Part shown: piece by piece, positions 1-10,130 of the stretch
Layout of the letters: each line of letters begins with the position of its first letter
Numbering within the stretch: position 1 is the first letter of the stretch
NCBI RefSeq assembly: GCF_900185715.1
Contig: NZ_FYAS01000022.1
Coordinates: forward strand, 61,413-125,412
DNA: 64,000 nt
DNA from: Allobosea sp. CS1GBMeth4
GTDB lineage: Bacteria; Pseudomonadota; Alphaproteobacteria; Rhizobiales; Beijerinckiaceae
Reading direction: 5' to 3'
Made by a program: the position numbers and the translations under genes
Notes under the pieces: generated by a model
What the model was told of the DNA's origin: nothing
Databases searched by the model: none
Seen by the model: only the letters and a program-made list of their open reading frames with translations

Positions 1-1146
1 AAGCCCCATGACATCGGCCGGTGTCGCCGCGATCGCCTTCGCCCAGTCGCGATCCGAGTGATCGAGCTGGAGGATGCGGGTGCCCTCGCGCAGCGTCTCG
101 ACGAGGTCGAGATCGCCATAGGCGTAGAACGGGTCCCGGGTGTTGTCGGAAGCGATCGTCACCGGAACGCCGGCCGCCTTGAGCTCGTGCAGCGCGGTGA
201 CGCCACGCCAGCGCGGCGTGCGCCCGGGCTGGCGATCCTGCAGGTACATGTTGCACATCGGCAGCGAAACCACGGCGATGCCGGCCTCGCGCACCTTGGC
301 GATGATGCGCGCCTCGTCCTGCGGCTGCTGCAGCGCGAGCGAGCAGCAATGCCCGGCCAGGATCCTGCCCGGGAAGCGGTGCCGCAGCGCCGCGTCGGCG
401 ATGTGCTCGAGCGAGCGCGCCGCAGGGTCGTTGGTCTCGTCGACATGGAAGTCGAGTTCGAAGCCGTGCTCGATCGCGCTCCGGAACAGCGTGTCGAGCG
501 CAGCATCGAGCTCGGGTATCATGTAGGTCACGGCGCCGAGCAGATTGTCGCCATGGGCCGTGACGGCGCGCACGATCGCCGGCAGATGCGCGGGATCGGC
601 GAGCGCATCGACGCCGAACAGCGGCGACGCCTGCAGCGCGATGCGCCCGGCCCACTCGGCCCGCAATTCGGCATAGACCGGCCAGGAGATCCCGATCTGC
701 TTGCCGAGCGAGTCGAGATGGGTGCGGATCGCCGCCGTGCCATGGGCATAGGCGCAGCGCAGGCCGAATTCCATGCGCGCCCGCACGTCTTCCGCGGACC
801 AGTTCGCCTCGCGATCGGCCGCGACCGCGTTGAGCGCGCCCATGAAGCTGCCGTCGGGATTGGGTCGGCGCGGCCAGATATGGCCCTTGTCGAGATGGGT
901 GTGAACGTCGACCAGCCGCGGCAGCACGATGCCGCCGTCGAGATCGCACGCGGCCGCGCGATCGAGGGCGGGCGTTCCCGCCGGCAGGACCGAAGCGACG
1001 ATGCCGTCCTCGAGGGCGATGTCGAGCAGGGCGAGGCCGTCGCGATCGCTCGCCAGGGTGCCAGCCTCGACCAGGCAGGCGGGAGCCCGGGCATTGCGCA
1101 AGACATAGCTGCCTGAAGCGGGGATCGCCGCAAAGCCGGTGGTCAC
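1..1146 (-). CDS. Cytosine deaminase-like metal-dependent hydrolase (3' part outside window)
   Basis: The reverse-strand frame is open for 382 codons and leaves the window at base 1, so the C-terminus is missing. It shows the amidohydrolase signature of the cytosine deaminase family: [11 protein letters not shown] near residue 65, FHVDETND near 215, a GHC metal-ligand motif near 245, and [15 protein letters not shown] near residue 325, which closely matches the CodA-type active-site loop. The family hydrolyses cytosine or related amino-heterocycles with a bound divalent metal. The start is a GTG preceded by GGAG seven bases upstream; no better ATG lies in frame. Substrate is uncertain because related enzymes act on other heterocycles. 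It is divergent from folD. Confidence 0.8.
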   Translation of the reverse strand, partial: MTTGFAAIPASGSYVLRNARAPACLVEAGTLASDRDGLALLDIALEDGIVASVLPAGTPALDRAAACDLDGGIVLPRLVDVHTHLDKGHIWPRRPNPDGSFMGALNAVAADREANWSAEDVRARMEFGLRCAYAHGTAAIRTHLDSLGKQIGISWPVYAELRAEWAGRIALQASPLFGVDALADPAHLPAIVRAVTAHGDNLLGAVTYMIPELDAALDTLFRSAIEHGFELDFHVDETNDPAARSLEHIADAALRHRFPGRILAGHCCSLALQQPQDEARIIAKVREAGIAVVSLPMCNMYLQDRQPGRTPRWRGVTALHELKAAGVPVTIASDNTRDPFYAYGDLDLVETLREGTRILQLDHSDRDWAKAIAATPADVMGL

Positions 1147-1375
1147 GTCGCTGTCTCCGGCTGGCACGCCGCCTTCTGAATCGTCCTTCGACCATGCTGG
1201 CTCGGCGCGTCCCGATCAAGCGGCGCCCAGGACATGGCCCACCCCTCGCGCGTGGAGAAGCGAAGGCGGAGCCTGCAGGCAAGCGGGGCATCGATGCCGG
1301 CGAGCGCGACGGCTCTTGTCGGTTCCGTCGCGATGCAGCATGAGGACCACTCGACTGCGTAGGACGGAGCTGGTC

Positions 1376-2230
1376 ATGACGGCACGCATCATCGACGGCA
1401 AGGCGGCGGCGGCAGAGCTGCGCGCCGAGATCGCCCGCGAGGTCGCAGCGCTCAAGGCCGCCGGCAAGCCGGTTCCCGGCCTGCACGTCGTCCTCGTCGG
1501 CGAGGACCCGGCGAGCAAGGTCTATGTCGCCTCCAAGGAGAAGCTGGCGGCCGAGGTCGGCATGAACTCGGTCGCGCACCGTCTGCCGACCGAGACCACC
1601 GAGACGGCGCTGCTCGCCAGGATCGCCGAGCTCAACGCCGATGACGGCGTCGACGGCATCCTCGTCCAGCTGCCTTTGCCGAAGCATATCGACACCGGCA
1701 GGATCATCGACGCCATCGACCCGGCCAAGGATGTCGACGGACTGCACCCGATCAATGCCGGCCTGCTCGCCGGCGGCAAGGCCGGCCTGGTGCCCTGCAC
1801 GCCGCTCGGCTGCATGCTGCTCCTGAAGCAGGCGCTGCCCTCGCTCGCGGGGCTGGAGGCCGTGGTGATCGGCCGCTCGGAGCTCGTCGGCCGGCCGGTC
1901 GCGCAGCTCCTGCTTCAGGCCGACTGTACCGTCACCATCGCCCATTCGCGCACGCGTGACCTCCCGGGCGTGGTCAAGCGCGCCGACATCGTCGTCGCCG
2001 CGGTCGGGCGCCCGCGCATGGTCAAGGGCGACTGGATCAAGCCGGGCGCCACGGTGATCGATGTCGGCATCAACCGCATGCCCGACGGCAAGCTCGCCGG
2101 CGATGTCGACTATGCCGAGGCGGCCGAGATCGCCGGCGCGATCACGCCGGTTCCCGGCGGCGTCGGCCCGATGACCATCGCCTGCCTACTGCGCAACACG
2201 CTGACTGCCTATCGCGCCCGACGGGGCTGA
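1376..2230 (+). CDS. folD: Bifunctional methylenetetrahydrofolate dehydrogenase/cyclohydrolase FolD
   Basis: A 284-residue cytosolic enzyme of one-carbon metabolism, interconverting 5,10-methylene- and 10-formyl-tetrahydrofolate with NADP. The catalytic YVASK segment (Tyr/Lys pair) is near residue 50, [14 protein letters not shown] near 95, the Rossmann segment [13 protein letters not shown] near 165, and the C-terminal signature [10 protein letters not shown] near 260. Length is normal for the family. The ATG at 1376 follows GGAG with seven bases of spacing. The same frame is open upstream to 1139, but that extension has no family similarity and no better ribosome site. Confidence 0.97.
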   Translation: MTARIIDGKAAAAELRAEIAREVAALKAAGKPVPGLHVVLVGEDPASKVYVASKEKLAAEVGMNSVAHRLPTETTETALLARIAELNADDGVDGILVQLPLPKHIDTGRIIDAIDPAKDVDGLHPINAGLLAGGKAGLVPCTPLGCMLLLKQALPSLAGLEAVVIGRSELVGRPVAQLLLQADCTVTIAHSRTRDLPGVVKRADIVVAAVGRPRMVKGDWIKPGATVIDVGINRMPDGKLAGDVDYAEAAEIAGAITPVPGGVGPMTIACLLRNTLTAYRARRG

Positions 2231-2253
2231 TCTTCAATCGCCGCGATAGTCGC

Positions 2254-2598
2254 TTACGAGGAGGCACGCCGAAACAGATCCTCGACTGCGGCGCGGAGAG
2301 TGGGGAGGTCGTCCGCGGCGATTGACCAGACCAGCGCCGGATCAACGCGCCAATATTCGTGCCTGATCCTGTTGCCGATCGCGCGGACATCATTCCAGGC
2401 GATGTCCGGCCGCATTGCGAGCAAGGCATCGGGAAGATGCCGAACAGCTTCGGAAATGATTTCCAGCGACCGCTCCGTGGCCCGCTGCAGAAAAAGCGAC
2501 GCCGCGAACGATGCTCGGGTATGGCCGGCAAGCTCATGCTCGATGAGCGCGATCGCGTCGAGGATTTCCTCAAGGACGACATCGCTTCGGCGCGCCAT
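2254..2598 (-). CDS. hepT: HepT-like ribonuclease toxin (DUF86)
   Basis: A 114-residue all-helical protein of the HepT/DUF86 family, the toxin partner of MntA-type nucleotidyltransferases. The conserved segment is AIGNRIRHEYWRVD near residue 75. The HxY pair is present, but the arginine of the classical RX4HXY motif is displaced: a glycine stands five positions before the histidine, with arginines at minus 1 and minus 3. Its ATG overlaps the stop codon of the upstream antitoxin by one base (TGATG), so the two genes are translationally coupled. In the known family the antitoxin AMPylates the toxin next to this motif; that it happens here is inference. Confidence 0.85.
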   Translation of the reverse strand: MARRSDVVLEEILDAIALIEHELAGHTRASFAASLFLQRATERSLEIISEAVRHLPDALLAMRPDIAWNDVRAIGNRIRHEYWRVDPALVWSIAADDLPTLRAAVEDLFRRASS

Positions 2599-2894
2599 CA
2601 GAAGACTTGGATCGCTTCCCGCTCGATCTGCGCCCGGAGCTTGGGATGCAGGCTCGATCGCGTCGTCAGATCGATGGCGACACCGAGCTCTTCCGTCAGA
2701 TAGCGCTCCATTCCGACGAGATCGAGCAGCGAGAATTTCCGGCCAGGATCGACGTCGATGAAAATGTCGACGTCGCTGTCTTCCCTTGCCTCGTCGCGAG
2801 CGGTCGACCCATAGACGAACGCGGCCAGTGCGCCACGATCACGCAAGGCCTTGGCGCGGCAGACCAACTCGGCGGTGGCTTCGTCACGGGTCAT
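2598..2894 (-). CDS. mntA: MntA-like minimal nucleotidyltransferase antitoxin
   Basis: A 98-residue minimal nucleotidyltransferase. The fold signature GSTARDEAREDSDVDIFID begins near residue 29, giving the GS motif and the two aspartates of DVD that bind metal and nucleotide. In the MntA/HepT systems this enzyme AMPylates and silences HepT. It is the first gene of the two-gene unit and its stop overlaps the hepT start. No Shine-Dalgarno sequence precedes the ATG, but a TATAAG hexamer lies at 2904-2909 on this strand, only nine bases upstream. A leaderless or very short-leader transcript is therefore possible, though no good -35 element is visible. Confidence 0.87.
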   Translation of the reverse strand: MTRDEATAELVCRAKALRDRGALAAFVYGSTARDEAREDSDVDIFIDVDPGRKFSLLDLVGMERYLTEELGVAIDLTTRSSLHPKLRAQIEREAIQVF

Positions 2895-2959
2895 GGCACC
2901 GATCTTATATCGGATCAGCTATGAACCAAAGCAAATGGCCAGAGGGTAGTCGCCCAAAC

Positions 2960-3055
2960 CGTCATGGTCTGGCTTGGCCCGACATCTCAGGACGAGAGGG
3001 CGCCCTGTCCTGCACGAGTTTCCCGGGTCGGCGCTGGGCGCCGCCCGAGAATGAC
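2960..3055. repeat. Intergenic palindromic element, CGTCATxxxx type (copy 1)
   Basis: The element begins CGTCATGGTC and ends GAGAATGAC, so the termini are imperfect inverted repeats. Inside are GC-rich dyads such as GGGCGCC. It lies beyond the 3' end of lpdA. The left terminus resembles that of the copy at 16881-16978, and the right terminus resembles those at 9113-9229 and 41761-41804. Confidence 0.55.
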
Positions 3056-3068
3056 AGGTCCGGCCCGC

Positions 3069-4472
3069 TCACATATGGATCGGGCGCTTGTCGACGGCGA
3101 GCGCCGCTTCCTTGACCGCCTCGGCCAGCGTCGGATGGGCGTGGCAGGTCCGGGCCAGGTCCTCGGACGAGCCGCCGAACTCCATCAGCACGGTCACCTC
3201 GGCGATCAGGTCGCCGGCATGCGGGCCGATGATATGGCAGCCGAGCACTTTGTCGGTCGCCGCATCGGCGAGGAACTTGACGAAGCCGTCGGTGTGCTTC
3301 ATCGCCCGCGCCCGGCCATTGGCCGTGAACGGGAACTTGCCGACCTTGTAGGCGACGCCCGCGGCCTTCAGCTCCTCCTCGGTCTTGCCGATCGCGGCGA
3401 CCTCGGGGGCGGTGTAGACGATGCCGGGAATCGCGTCGTAGTTCACATGGCCGTGCCTGCCGGCGATGATCTCGGCGACGGCGACGCCCTCATCCTCGGC
3501 CTTGTGCGCCAGCATCGGCCCGCGCACCACGTCGCCGATCGCGTAGATGCCCGGGACATTGGTCTTGAAGTGCTCGTCGATGACGACGCGGCCGCGCTCG
3601 GTCGCGACGCCGGCCTTGTCGAGGCCGAGCCCGTCGGTGTTCGGACGGCGGCCGATCGCGACCAGCACGATGTCGGCGTTGAGCGTCCTGGCCTCGCCGC
3701 CGGCGGCGGGCTCGACGGTGACGGTGGCGCCGCCCTTCTTGCCGGTCTCGACCTTGGTGACCTTGGAGCCGAGATGGAAGGCGAAGCCCTGCTTCTGCAG
3801 GATGCGCTGGAACTGCTTGGCGATCTCGTCGTCCATGCCGGGCAGGATGCGGTCGAGATATTCGACCACCGTGACCCTGGCGCCGAGCCTTGCCCAGACC
3901 GATCCGATCTCGAGGCCGATCACGCCGGCGCCGACCACCAGCAGCTCCTTCGGCACGGCGGACAGCTCGAGCGCCCCGGTCGAGGTCACCACCGTCTTCT
4001 CGTCGGTGGTCACACCCGGCAGCGCCGCCGATTCCGAGCCGGTGGCGATGACGATGTTCTTGGTCGAGAGCTCCTGCGCCTTGCCGTCCTCGGCGGTGAC
4101 GACGACCTTGCCGGCGGCCGGGATCGCGGCCGTGCCGTGGAACGCCTCGATCTTGTTCTTCTTCAGCAGGAAGGCGACACCGTTGACGTTGGCGTCGATG
4201 GTCTCCTGCTTGTGGACCATCATCTGCTTCAGGTCGAGCTTCGGCTTGCCGACGCCGATGCCGAGACCTTCGAAAGTATGGCCGGCCTCCTCGAACATCT
4301 CGGAGGCGTGCAGCAGCGCCTTGGACGGGATGCAGCCGACATTCAGGCAGGTGCCGCCATGGGTCTTGCGCTTCTCGACCACCGCGACCTTGAGGCCGAG
4401 CTGGGCGGCGCGGATGGCGCAGACATAGCCGCCGGGGCCGGTTCCGATGACGACGAGATCGTAGGACATCAT
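3069..4472 (-). CDS. lpdA: Dihydrolipoyl dehydrogenase (E3 of 2-oxoglutarate dehydrogenase)
   Basis: A 467-residue FAD flavoprotein that reoxidises dihydrolipoamide on the E2 subunit and passes electrons to NAD. The N-terminal FAD fold is GTGPGGY (residues 10-16). The redox disulfide lies in [13 protein letters not shown] (Cys42 and Cys47). A second nucleotide fold, [13 protein letters not shown], is near residue 185, and the catalytic [10 protein letters not shown] is near 445. It is the last gene of the mdh-suc operon. The start is ATGATG, which overlaps the stop of the small nucleotidyltransferase gene upstream, so either methionine codon could be used; GGAAGAGG is close by. Confidence 0.97.
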   Translation of the reverse strand: MMSYDLVVIGTGPGGYVCAIRAAQLGLKVAVVEKRKTHGGTCLNVGCIPSKALLHASEMFEEAGHTFEGLGIGVGKPKLDLKQMMVHKQETIDANVNGVAFLLKKNKIEAFHGTAAIPAAGKVVVTAEDGKAQELSTKNIVIATGSESAALPGVTTDEKTVVTSTGALELSAVPKELLVVGAGVIGLEIGSVWARLGARVTVVEYLDRILPGMDDEIAKQFQRILQKQGFAFHLGSKVTKVETGKKGGATVTVEPAAGGEARTLNADIVLVAIGRRPNTDGLGLDKAGVATERGRVVIDEHFKTNVPGIYAIGDVVRGPMLAHKAEDEGVAVAEIIAGRHGHVNYDAIPGIVYTAPEVAAIGKTEEELKAAGVAYKVGKFPFTANGRARAMKHTDGFVKFLADAATDKVLGCHIIGPHAGDLIAEVTVLMEFGGSSEDLARTCHAHPTLAEAVKEAALAVDKRPIHM

Positions 4473-4813
4473 GCCTCTTCCGTGTTCCGGCGGAAAATCT
4501 GCCGCCCATCTTTCTTCAAAGCAGGCGCAACAATTGTTGTTGCGATGTCTGCGTCACCAATATCGAGGTCCACTTGCACAGGAAGCAGGGTCGCCAATTC
4601 GGCTTTCCACTCCCTGGCACACTCAATCCATGCGCCCAAACGTTCGCCTTCCTCTCCGGCGGACATGATGACTGCCAGATCAAGGTCACTATCGTGCCGG
4701 TGATCGCCGCGCGCCCGACTGCCAAACAGCCAGAGCTCGGCAATCTCTCCCTTACCGTGAGCCCACAACGCGAGAGTGCGACACCAGCCCCCTAGTTCGT
4801 CTCGGCCCGTCAA
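4469..4813 (-). CDS. Nucleotidyltransferase-domain protein inserted in the suc operon
   Basis: A 114-residue protein with the minimal nucleotidyltransferase signature [20 protein letters not shown] near residues 27-46: GS motif followed by DxD. The fold is that of MNT/kanamycin-nucleotidyltransferase-like proteins. The start is TTG at 4813, eight bases past the sucB stop codon and preceded by GAGG at a spacing of seven. The stop codon overlaps the first ATG of lpdA. It is thus locked into the 2-oxoglutarate dehydrogenase operon between E2 and E3. No HepT-type partner is adjacent. The target, if any, is unknown. Confidence 0.78.
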   Translation of the reverse strand: MTGRDELGGWCRTLALWAHGKGEIAELWLFGSRARGDHRHDSDLDLAVIMSAGEEGERLGAWIECAREWKAELATLLPVQVDLDIGDADIATTIVAPALKKDGRQIFRRNTEEA

Positions 4814-4822
4814 ACTTACGCC

Positions 4823-6094
4823 TCACAGATCGAGCACGAGGCGGGCCGGATCTTCCAGGCCTTCCTTGATGCGCACGAGGAAGGTCACGGCCTCCTTGCC
4901 GTCGATGATGCGGTGGTCGTAGCTGACCGCCAGATACATCATCGGCCGGATCTCGATCTTGCCGGCGACCACCACCGGACGTTCCTGGATCTTGTGCATC
5001 CCCAGGATCGCCGATTGCGGTGCGTTCAGGATAGGCGTCGACATCAGCGAGCCGTAGACGCCGCCATTCGAGATGGTGAAGGTGCCGCCCTGCATCTCCT
5101 CGATCTTGAGGGCGCCGTCCCGCGCCTTCTTGCCGAACTCGCCGATCTTCTTCTCGACGCCGGCGATCGAGAGCTCGTCCGCATCGCGCACCACCGGCAC
5201 GACCAGGCCCTTCTCGGTGCCGACCGCGACGCCGATGTGGTAGTAGTTCTTGTAGATGATGTCGGTGCCGTCGATCTCGGCGTTGACGGCCGGGATCTCC
5301 TTCAGCGCCTGCACGCAGGCCTTCACGAAGAAGCCCATGAAGCCGAGCTTCACGCCGTGCTTCTTCTCGAACACGTCCTTGTACTGGTTGCGCAGCGCCA
5401 TGACGTTGCTCATGTCCACCTCGTTGAAGGTGGTCAGCATGGCGGCATTGCTCTGCGCCTCCTTCAGCCGGCGCGCGATGGTCTGGCGCAGCTTGGTCAT
5501 CTTGACCCGCTCTTCGCGCGAGGCGTCGTCCGGAGCCGACGGGGCGCGGACCTGGACCGGAGCGGCGGGCGCCGCCGCGGTTACGGCAGGACCGGTCGCG
5601 ATCGCGGCCAGCATGTCGCCCTTGGTGACGCGGCCGTCCTTGCCGGAGGCGGAGACCCTGGACGGATCGACGCCGCTCTCGGCCGCGAGGCGGGCCACGG
5701 CCGGGCCGGAATCGGCCGCCTTGGTCGCGGGCCTGATCGCGGGCTCGCCGGCGACCGCGGCGGTCTTCTTCTCGGCCTCGGCGACCGAGCCGTCGCCGGC
5801 CTTGCCCGCCGCCTGCGCGACGGCGGTATCGCCCTTCGCCGCCGAGGCCTTGCCCTCGCCCGCCGAGATCGAGCCGAGCAGCGCGTTGACGCCGACCGTC
5901 TCGCCCTCCTTGGCGACGATCTCGCCGAGCACGCCGGCGGCCGGCGCGTTGACCTCGAGCGTGACCTTGTCGGTCTCGAGCTCGACCAAGGGCTCGTCCG
6001 CCTTCACCGCGTCGCCCGGCTTCTTGAACCACTTGCCGATGGTGGCCTCGGAAACGGATTCGCCGAGGGTCGGAACGCGGATTTCGGTCGCCAT
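4823..6094 (-). CDS. sucB: Dihydrolipoyllysine succinyltransferase (E2 of 2-oxoglutarate dehydrogenase)
   Basis: A 423-residue core subunit that transfers the succinyl group from lipoamide to CoA. Domains in order: lipoyl domain at residues 2-77 with the lipoylated lysine in ETDKVTLEV; an Ala/Lys-rich linker; the peripheral subunit-binding domain near 125-160 ([20 protein letters not shown]); and the catalytic acyltransferase domain, ending with the active-site [16 protein letters not shown] near residue 395. There is one lipoyl domain, as usual for this complex. It sits 39 bases after sucA and just before the nucleotidyltransferase gene. Confidence 0.97.
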   Translation of the reverse strand: MATEIRVPTLGESVSEATIGKWFKKPGDAVKADEPLVELETDKVTLEVNAPAAGVLGEIVAKEGETVGVNALLGSISAGEGKASAAKGDTAVAQAAGKAGDGSVAEAEKKTAAVAGEPAIRPATKAADSGPAVARLAAESGVDPSRVSASGKDGRVTKGDMLAAIATGPAVTAAAPAAPVQVRAPSAPDDASREERVKMTKLRQTIARRLKEAQSNAAMLTTFNEVDMSNVMALRNQYKDVFEKKHGVKLGFMGFFVKACVQALKEIPAVNAEIDGTDIIYKNYYHIGVAVGTEKGLVVPVVRDADELSIAGVEKKIGEFGKKARDGALKIEEMQGGTFTISNGGVYGSLMSTPILNAPQSAILGMHKIQERPVVVAGKIEIRPMMYLAVSYDHRIIDGKEAVTFLVRIKEGLEDPARLVLDL

Positions 6095-6133
6095 GTCAGG
6101 CCTCTTCTCGTGTCTCTTGGATCAGGCGTCGGA

Positions 6134-9091
6134 TCAGGCCGCGAAGGCCTCGTCCAGGAAGGCATTGAGCTGGGCGGTATGCTTCGACATCAGGCCGGTC
6201 GCTGTCGCCGCCGAGGCCGGACGGCCGACATAGCGCGGCCGCTTCGACTTCGAGCCGGCATGGCCCAGCACCCACTCCAGATAAGGCTCGACGAAGGTCC
6301 AGGAGCCCATGTTCTTCGGCTCTTCCTGGCACCAGACCACGTCGGCGCCCTTGAAGCGCGCCAGCTCGTGCGCCAGCGATTTCAGCGGGAACGGATAGAG
6401 CTGCTCGACCCGCATCAGATAGACATCGTCGATGCCGCGCTTCTCGCGCTCCTCCAGCAGGTCGAAATAGACCTTGCCGGAGCAGAGCACCACGCGGCGG
6501 ATCTTCGAATCCTTGACCAGCTTGGTGGTCGACCTGCCGCGCTCGGCGTCGTCGTGCAGCACGCGGTGGAAGGTCGAGCCCTCGGCCAGCTCGCCGAGGT
6601 CGGAGACGCAGCGCTTGTGGCGCAGCAGCGACTTCGGCGTCATCAGGATCAGCGGCTTGCGGAAGTCGCGCTTCAGCTGCCGGCGCAGGATGTGGAAATA
6701 GCTCGCCGGCGTCGAGCAGTTCGCCACCTGCATGTTGTCCTCGGCGCACATCTGCAGGAAGCGCTCGAGGCGGGCCGAGGAGTGCTCCGGCCCCTGGCCC
6801 TCATAGCCGTGCGGCAGCAGGCAGACGAGGCCGGACATGCGCAGCCATTTCCGCTCGCCGGAGGAGATGAACTGGTCGAACACCACCTGCGCACCATTGG
6901 CGAAGTCGCCGAATTGCGCTTCCCACATCGTCAGGGCGTTCGGTTCCGACAGGGTGTAGCCGTATTCGAAGCCGAGCACCGCCTCTTCCGAGAGCATCGA
7001 GTTGATGACCTCGTAGCGGGCCTGCCCCTCGCGGATATGGTTCAGCGAGGTATGGCGCGCCTCGGTCTCCTGATCGATCAGCACCGAATGGCGCTGCGAG
7101 AAGGTGCCGCGCTCGCAATCCTGGCCGGAGAGACGCACCGGGTTGCCGTCGAGCAGCAGCGAACCGAAGGCGAGCGCCTCGGCCGTCGCCCAGTCGATGC
7201 CCTCGCCGCTCTCGACCGCCTTGCGGCGGTTGTCGAGGAAGCGCTGGATGGTTCGGTGGAGGTTGAAGCCCTCCGGCACCTCGGTGATCTTGCGCGTGAT
7301 CTCCTTCAGCACCTCCGCCGGAACGCCGGTGGCGCCGCGGCGCGGATCGTCCTCGTCGGCCCGGATCGCCTTCATGCCGGCCCAGCGGCCGTCGAGCCAG
7401 TCGGCCTTGTTCGGCTTGAACGACTGGCCGGCCTCGAACTCGACCTCGAGCTTCTCCTTCCAGGCGGCGCGCATCTGCTCGAGCTCGCCGGGCTGGATCA
7501 CGCCCTCGGCCTCGAGCTTGGCGCCGTAGAGCTCCAGCGTCGTCTTGTGGCCGCGGATCTTGCGGTACATCAGCGGCTGGGTGAAGCCGGGTTCGTCGCC
7601 CTCGTTATGACCGAAGCGACGATAGCAGAACATGTCGATCACGACCGGCTTGTGGAACTTCTGCCGGAACTCGATCGCGATCTTGGCGGCGAAGACGACC
7701 GCCTCCGGATCGTCGCCGTTGACGTGGAAGACCGGCGCCTCGACCATCTTCGCCACGTCCGACGGATAGGGCGAGGAGCGCGAATAGCGCGGATAGGTGG
7801 TGAAACCGATCTGGTTGTTGATGATGAAGTGCAGCGAGCCGCCGGTGCGGTGCCCCTTCAGCCCCGACAGGCCGAGGCACTCCGCGACGACGCCCTGCCC
7901 GGCGAAGGCGGCGTCGCCATGGATCAGCAGCGGCAGCACCTTGGAGCGCTCGACGATGTCGCCGAACTGGTCCTGCTTGGCCCGCACCTTGCCGAGCACG
8001 ACCGGGTCGACGATCTCGAGATGCGAGGGGTTGGCGGTCAGCGAGATATGGACGTTGTTGCCGTCGAACTCGCGGTCGCTGGACGCGCCGAGATGGTACT
8101 TGACGTCGCCCGAGCCCTCGACTTCGTCGGGGGCGAAGGAACCGCCCTTGAACTCGTGGAACAAGGCGCGATGCGGCTTGCCCAGCACCTGGGTCAGCAC
8201 GTTGAGGCGGCCGCGATGGGCCATGCCGAAGACGATGTCGCGCACGCCGAGCGCGCCGCCGCGCTTGATGATCTGCTCCAGCGCCGGAACCAGCGCCTCG
8301 CCGCCGTCGAGGCCGAAACGCTTGGTGCCGGTGAACTTGAGGTCTAGGAACTTCTCGAAGCCCTCGGCCTCGACCAGCTTGTTGAGGATCGCGCGCTTGC
8401 CCTCGCGGGTGAAGGCGATCTCCTTGTCCGGGCCCTCGATCCGCTCCTGCAGCCAGGCCTTCTGCTCGGGATCGGAGATGTGCATGAACTCGATGCCGAT
8501 GGTCTGGCAATAGGTCCGCTGCAGCACCGCGATCATCTCGCGGATCGTGGCGAACTCCATGCCGAGCACATGGTCGATGAAGATCTTGCGGTCGAGATCG
8601 GCCTCGGTGAAGCCGAAGGCCGCCGGGGACAATTCCTCCGGGTCCTTCCGGCTCTCGATGCCGAGCGGATCGAGCTGGGCGTGGAGGTGGCCGCGCATGC
8701 GGTAGGCGCGGATCAGCATGATCGCGCGCACCGAATCGCGCGTCGCCTGCTGGACGTCGGCGGCCGACAGCGTCGCGCCGGCGGCCTTGGCCTTGGCGCC
8801 GAGCTTCTCGCCGACGGCCTTTTCCACCGCCGCCCAATTGCCGTCCAGGGCCGAGACCAGCTCGCCGCTGGCCGGGACCGGCCAGTTCGGCCGCTTCCAG
8901 GACGCGCCCTTGGCGTTGTCGACGATCGCCTGCCTGTCGTCGTTCAGCGCGGCGAAGAAGCCCTGCCACTCCGCATCGACCGACTTCGGATCGGCCTGAT
9001 AGCGGGCGTAGAGATCCTCGATATAGGCCGCGTTGCCGCCATAGAGGAACCCGGTCTGGGCGAGAGCCTCGTTGATGTCCTGGCGAGCCAT
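6134..9091 (-). CDS. sucA: 2-oxoglutarate dehydrogenase E1 component
   Basis: A 985-residue thiamine-diphosphate enzyme that decarboxylates 2-oxoglutarate and succinylates the lipoyl group of SucB. Visible family segments include NAAYIEDLYARYQADP at the N-terminus (subunit docking), GMAHRGRLNVL near residue 285, HGDAAFAGQG near 395, and FHVNGDDPEAV near 450, with the pyrimidine-binding domain following. The start MARQDINEALAQTG is chosen because AGGAAGG lies upstream and because the earlier in-frame codons fall inside the palindromic element between sucA and sucD. Length is normal. Confidence 0.97.
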   Translation of the reverse strand: MARQDINEALAQTGFLYGGNAAYIEDLYARYQADPKSVDAEWQGFFAALNDDRQAIVDNAKGASWKRPNWPVPASGELVSALDGNWAAVEKAVGEKLGAKAKAAGATLSAADVQQATRDSVRAIMLIRAYRMRGHLHAQLDPLGIESRKDPEELSPAAFGFTEADLDRKIFIDHVLGMEFATIREMIAVLQRTYCQTIGIEFMHISDPEQKAWLQERIEGPDKEIAFTREGKRAILNKLVEAEGFEKFLDLKFTGTKRFGLDGGEALVPALEQIIKRGGALGVRDIVFGMAHRGRLNVLTQVLGKPHRALFHEFKGGSFAPDEVEGSGDVKYHLGASSDREFDGNNVHISLTANPSHLEIVDPVVLGKVRAKQDQFGDIVERSKVLPLLIHGDAAFAGQGVVAECLGLSGLKGHRTGGSLHFIINNQIGFTTYPRYSRSSPYPSDVAKMVEAPVFHVNGDDPEAVVFAAKIAIEFRQKFHKPVVIDMFCYRRFGHNEGDEPGFTQPLMYRKIRGHKTTLELYGAKLEAEGVIQPGELEQMRAAWKEKLEVEFEAGQSFKPNKADWLDGRWAGMKAIRADEDDPRRGATGVPAEVLKEITRKITEVPEGFNLHRTIQRFLDNRRKAVESGEGIDWATAEALAFGSLLLDGNPVRLSGQDCERGTFSQRHSVLIDQETEARHTSLNHIREGQARYEVINSMLSEEAVLGFEYGYTLSEPNALTMWEAQFGDFANGAQVVFDQFISSGERKWLRMSGLVCLLPHGYEGQGPEHSSARLERFLQMCAEDNMQVANCSTPASYFHILRRQLKRDFRKPLILMTPKSLLRHKRCVSDLGELAEGSTFHRVLHDDAERGRSTTKLVKDSKIRRVVLCSGKVYFDLLEEREKRGIDDVYLMRVEQLYPFPLKSLAHELARFKGADVVWCQEEPKNMGSWTFVEPYLEWVLGHAGSKSKRPRYVGRPASAATATGLMSKHTAQLNAFLDEAFAA

Positions 9092-9112
9092 GATCGTCCT
9101 GCCTTCCTCTCC

Positions 9113-9229
9113 GTCATCCCGGGGACGGCGCAGCCGGAACCCGGGATCCATAGCCGCGACAGCACCCTTGCTGCCGCGAACTGTGTTCATGGGTTCCGGG
9201 CCCGCGCCTGCGGCGCGTCCCGGAATGAC
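9113..9229. repeat. Palindromic element between sucD and sucA (CGTCAT type, copy 2)
   Basis: The left arm begins GTCATCCCGGG and the right arm ends CCCGGAATGAC, almost perfect inverted termini. Two further matching arms lie inside (CCGGAACCCGGG versus GGTTCCGGGCC). It fills the sucD-sucA gap inside an otherwise tight operon, so the transcript would carry a large hairpin at this point. Confidence 0.7.
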
Positions 9230-9236
9230 CCGTTAC

Positions 9237-10121
9237 TCAGCCCTTCAAGACTTCGACCAAGGTCTTTCCAAGGCGCGCCGGCGACGGCGAGACCCGGATG
9301 CCGGCCGCTTCCATCGCCGCGATCTTGTCCTCCGCGCCGCCCTTGCCGCCGGAGATGATCGCGCCGGCATGGCCCATGCGGCGGCCCGGAGGCGCCGTGC
9401 GGCCGGCGATGAAGCCGACCATCGGCTTCTTGCGGCCGCGCCTGGCCTCGTCCTTGATGAACTGCGCCGCGTCCTCCTCGGCCGAGCCGCCGATCTCGCC
9501 GATCATCACGATCGAGGTGGTCTTCTCGTCGGCGAGGAACATCTCCAGCATGTCGATGAACTCGGTGCCCTTGACCGGGTCGCCGCCGATACCGACCGCC
9601 GTGGTCTGGCCGAGGCCCTCATTCGTGGTCTGGAACACCGCCTCATAGGTCAGCGTGCCCGAGCGCGAGACGATGCCGACCGAGCCGGGCTTGAAGATGT
9701 TGGCCGGCATGATGCCGATCTTCGACTCGCCGGCGGTGACGATGCCGGGGCAGTTCGGCCCGATCAGGCGCGACTTCGAGCCCGAGAGCGAGCGCTTGAC
9801 CTTGACCATGTCGAGCACCGGGATGCCCTCGGTGATGCAGACGATCAGCGGGATCTCGGCGTCGATCGCCTCGCAGATCGCGTCGGCCGCGCCCGGCGGC
9901 GGGACGTAGACGACCGAGGCCGTCGCGCCGGTCTTCTCCTTCGCCTCGGCGACCGTGTCGAAGACGGGCAGGCCGAGATGCAGGCTACCGCCCTTTCCGG
10001 GCGAGGTGCCGCCGACCATCTGCGTGCCATAGGCGATCGCCTGCTCGGAATGGAAGGTGCCGTTCTTGCCGGTGAAGCCCTGGCAGATGACCTTGGTGTT
10101 CTTGTCGATCAGGATGGACAT
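9237..10121 (-). CDS. sucD: Succinyl-CoA synthetase alpha subunit
   Basis: A 294-residue subunit that carries the CoA-binding Rossmann domain and the phosphohistidine of succinate-CoA ligase. Seen are [16 protein letters not shown] near residue 15, GPNCPGIVT near 123, [13 protein letters not shown] near 207, and the active-site histidine motif [12 protein letters not shown] near 246. It follows sucC by nine bases and works with it to form ATP or GTP from succinyl-CoA. Confidence 0.97.
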   Translation of the reverse strand: MSILIDKNTKVICQGFTGKNGTFHSEQAIAYGTQMVGGTSPGKGGSLHLGLPVFDTVAEAKEKTGATASVVYVPPPGAADAICEAIDAEIPLIVCITEGIPVLDMVKVKRSLSGSKSRLIGPNCPGIVTAGESKIGIMPANIFKPGSVGIVSRSGTLTYEAVFQTTNEGLGQTTAVGIGGDPVKGTEFIDMLEMFLADEKTTSIVMIGEIGGSAEEDAAQFIKDEARRGRKKPMVGFIAGRTAPPGRRMGHAGAIISGGKGGAEDKIAAMEAAGIRVSPSPARLGKTLVEVLKG

Positions 10122-10130
10122 CGGTTTACC

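Noticed and set aside
4913..8347. A 1144-codon open frame on the plus strand antisense to sucA and sucB
   Set aside because: It mirrors strongly conserved genes on the other strand in a very GC-rich genome, is rich in Arg/Leu/Asp/His as such shadows are, and has no domain motif.
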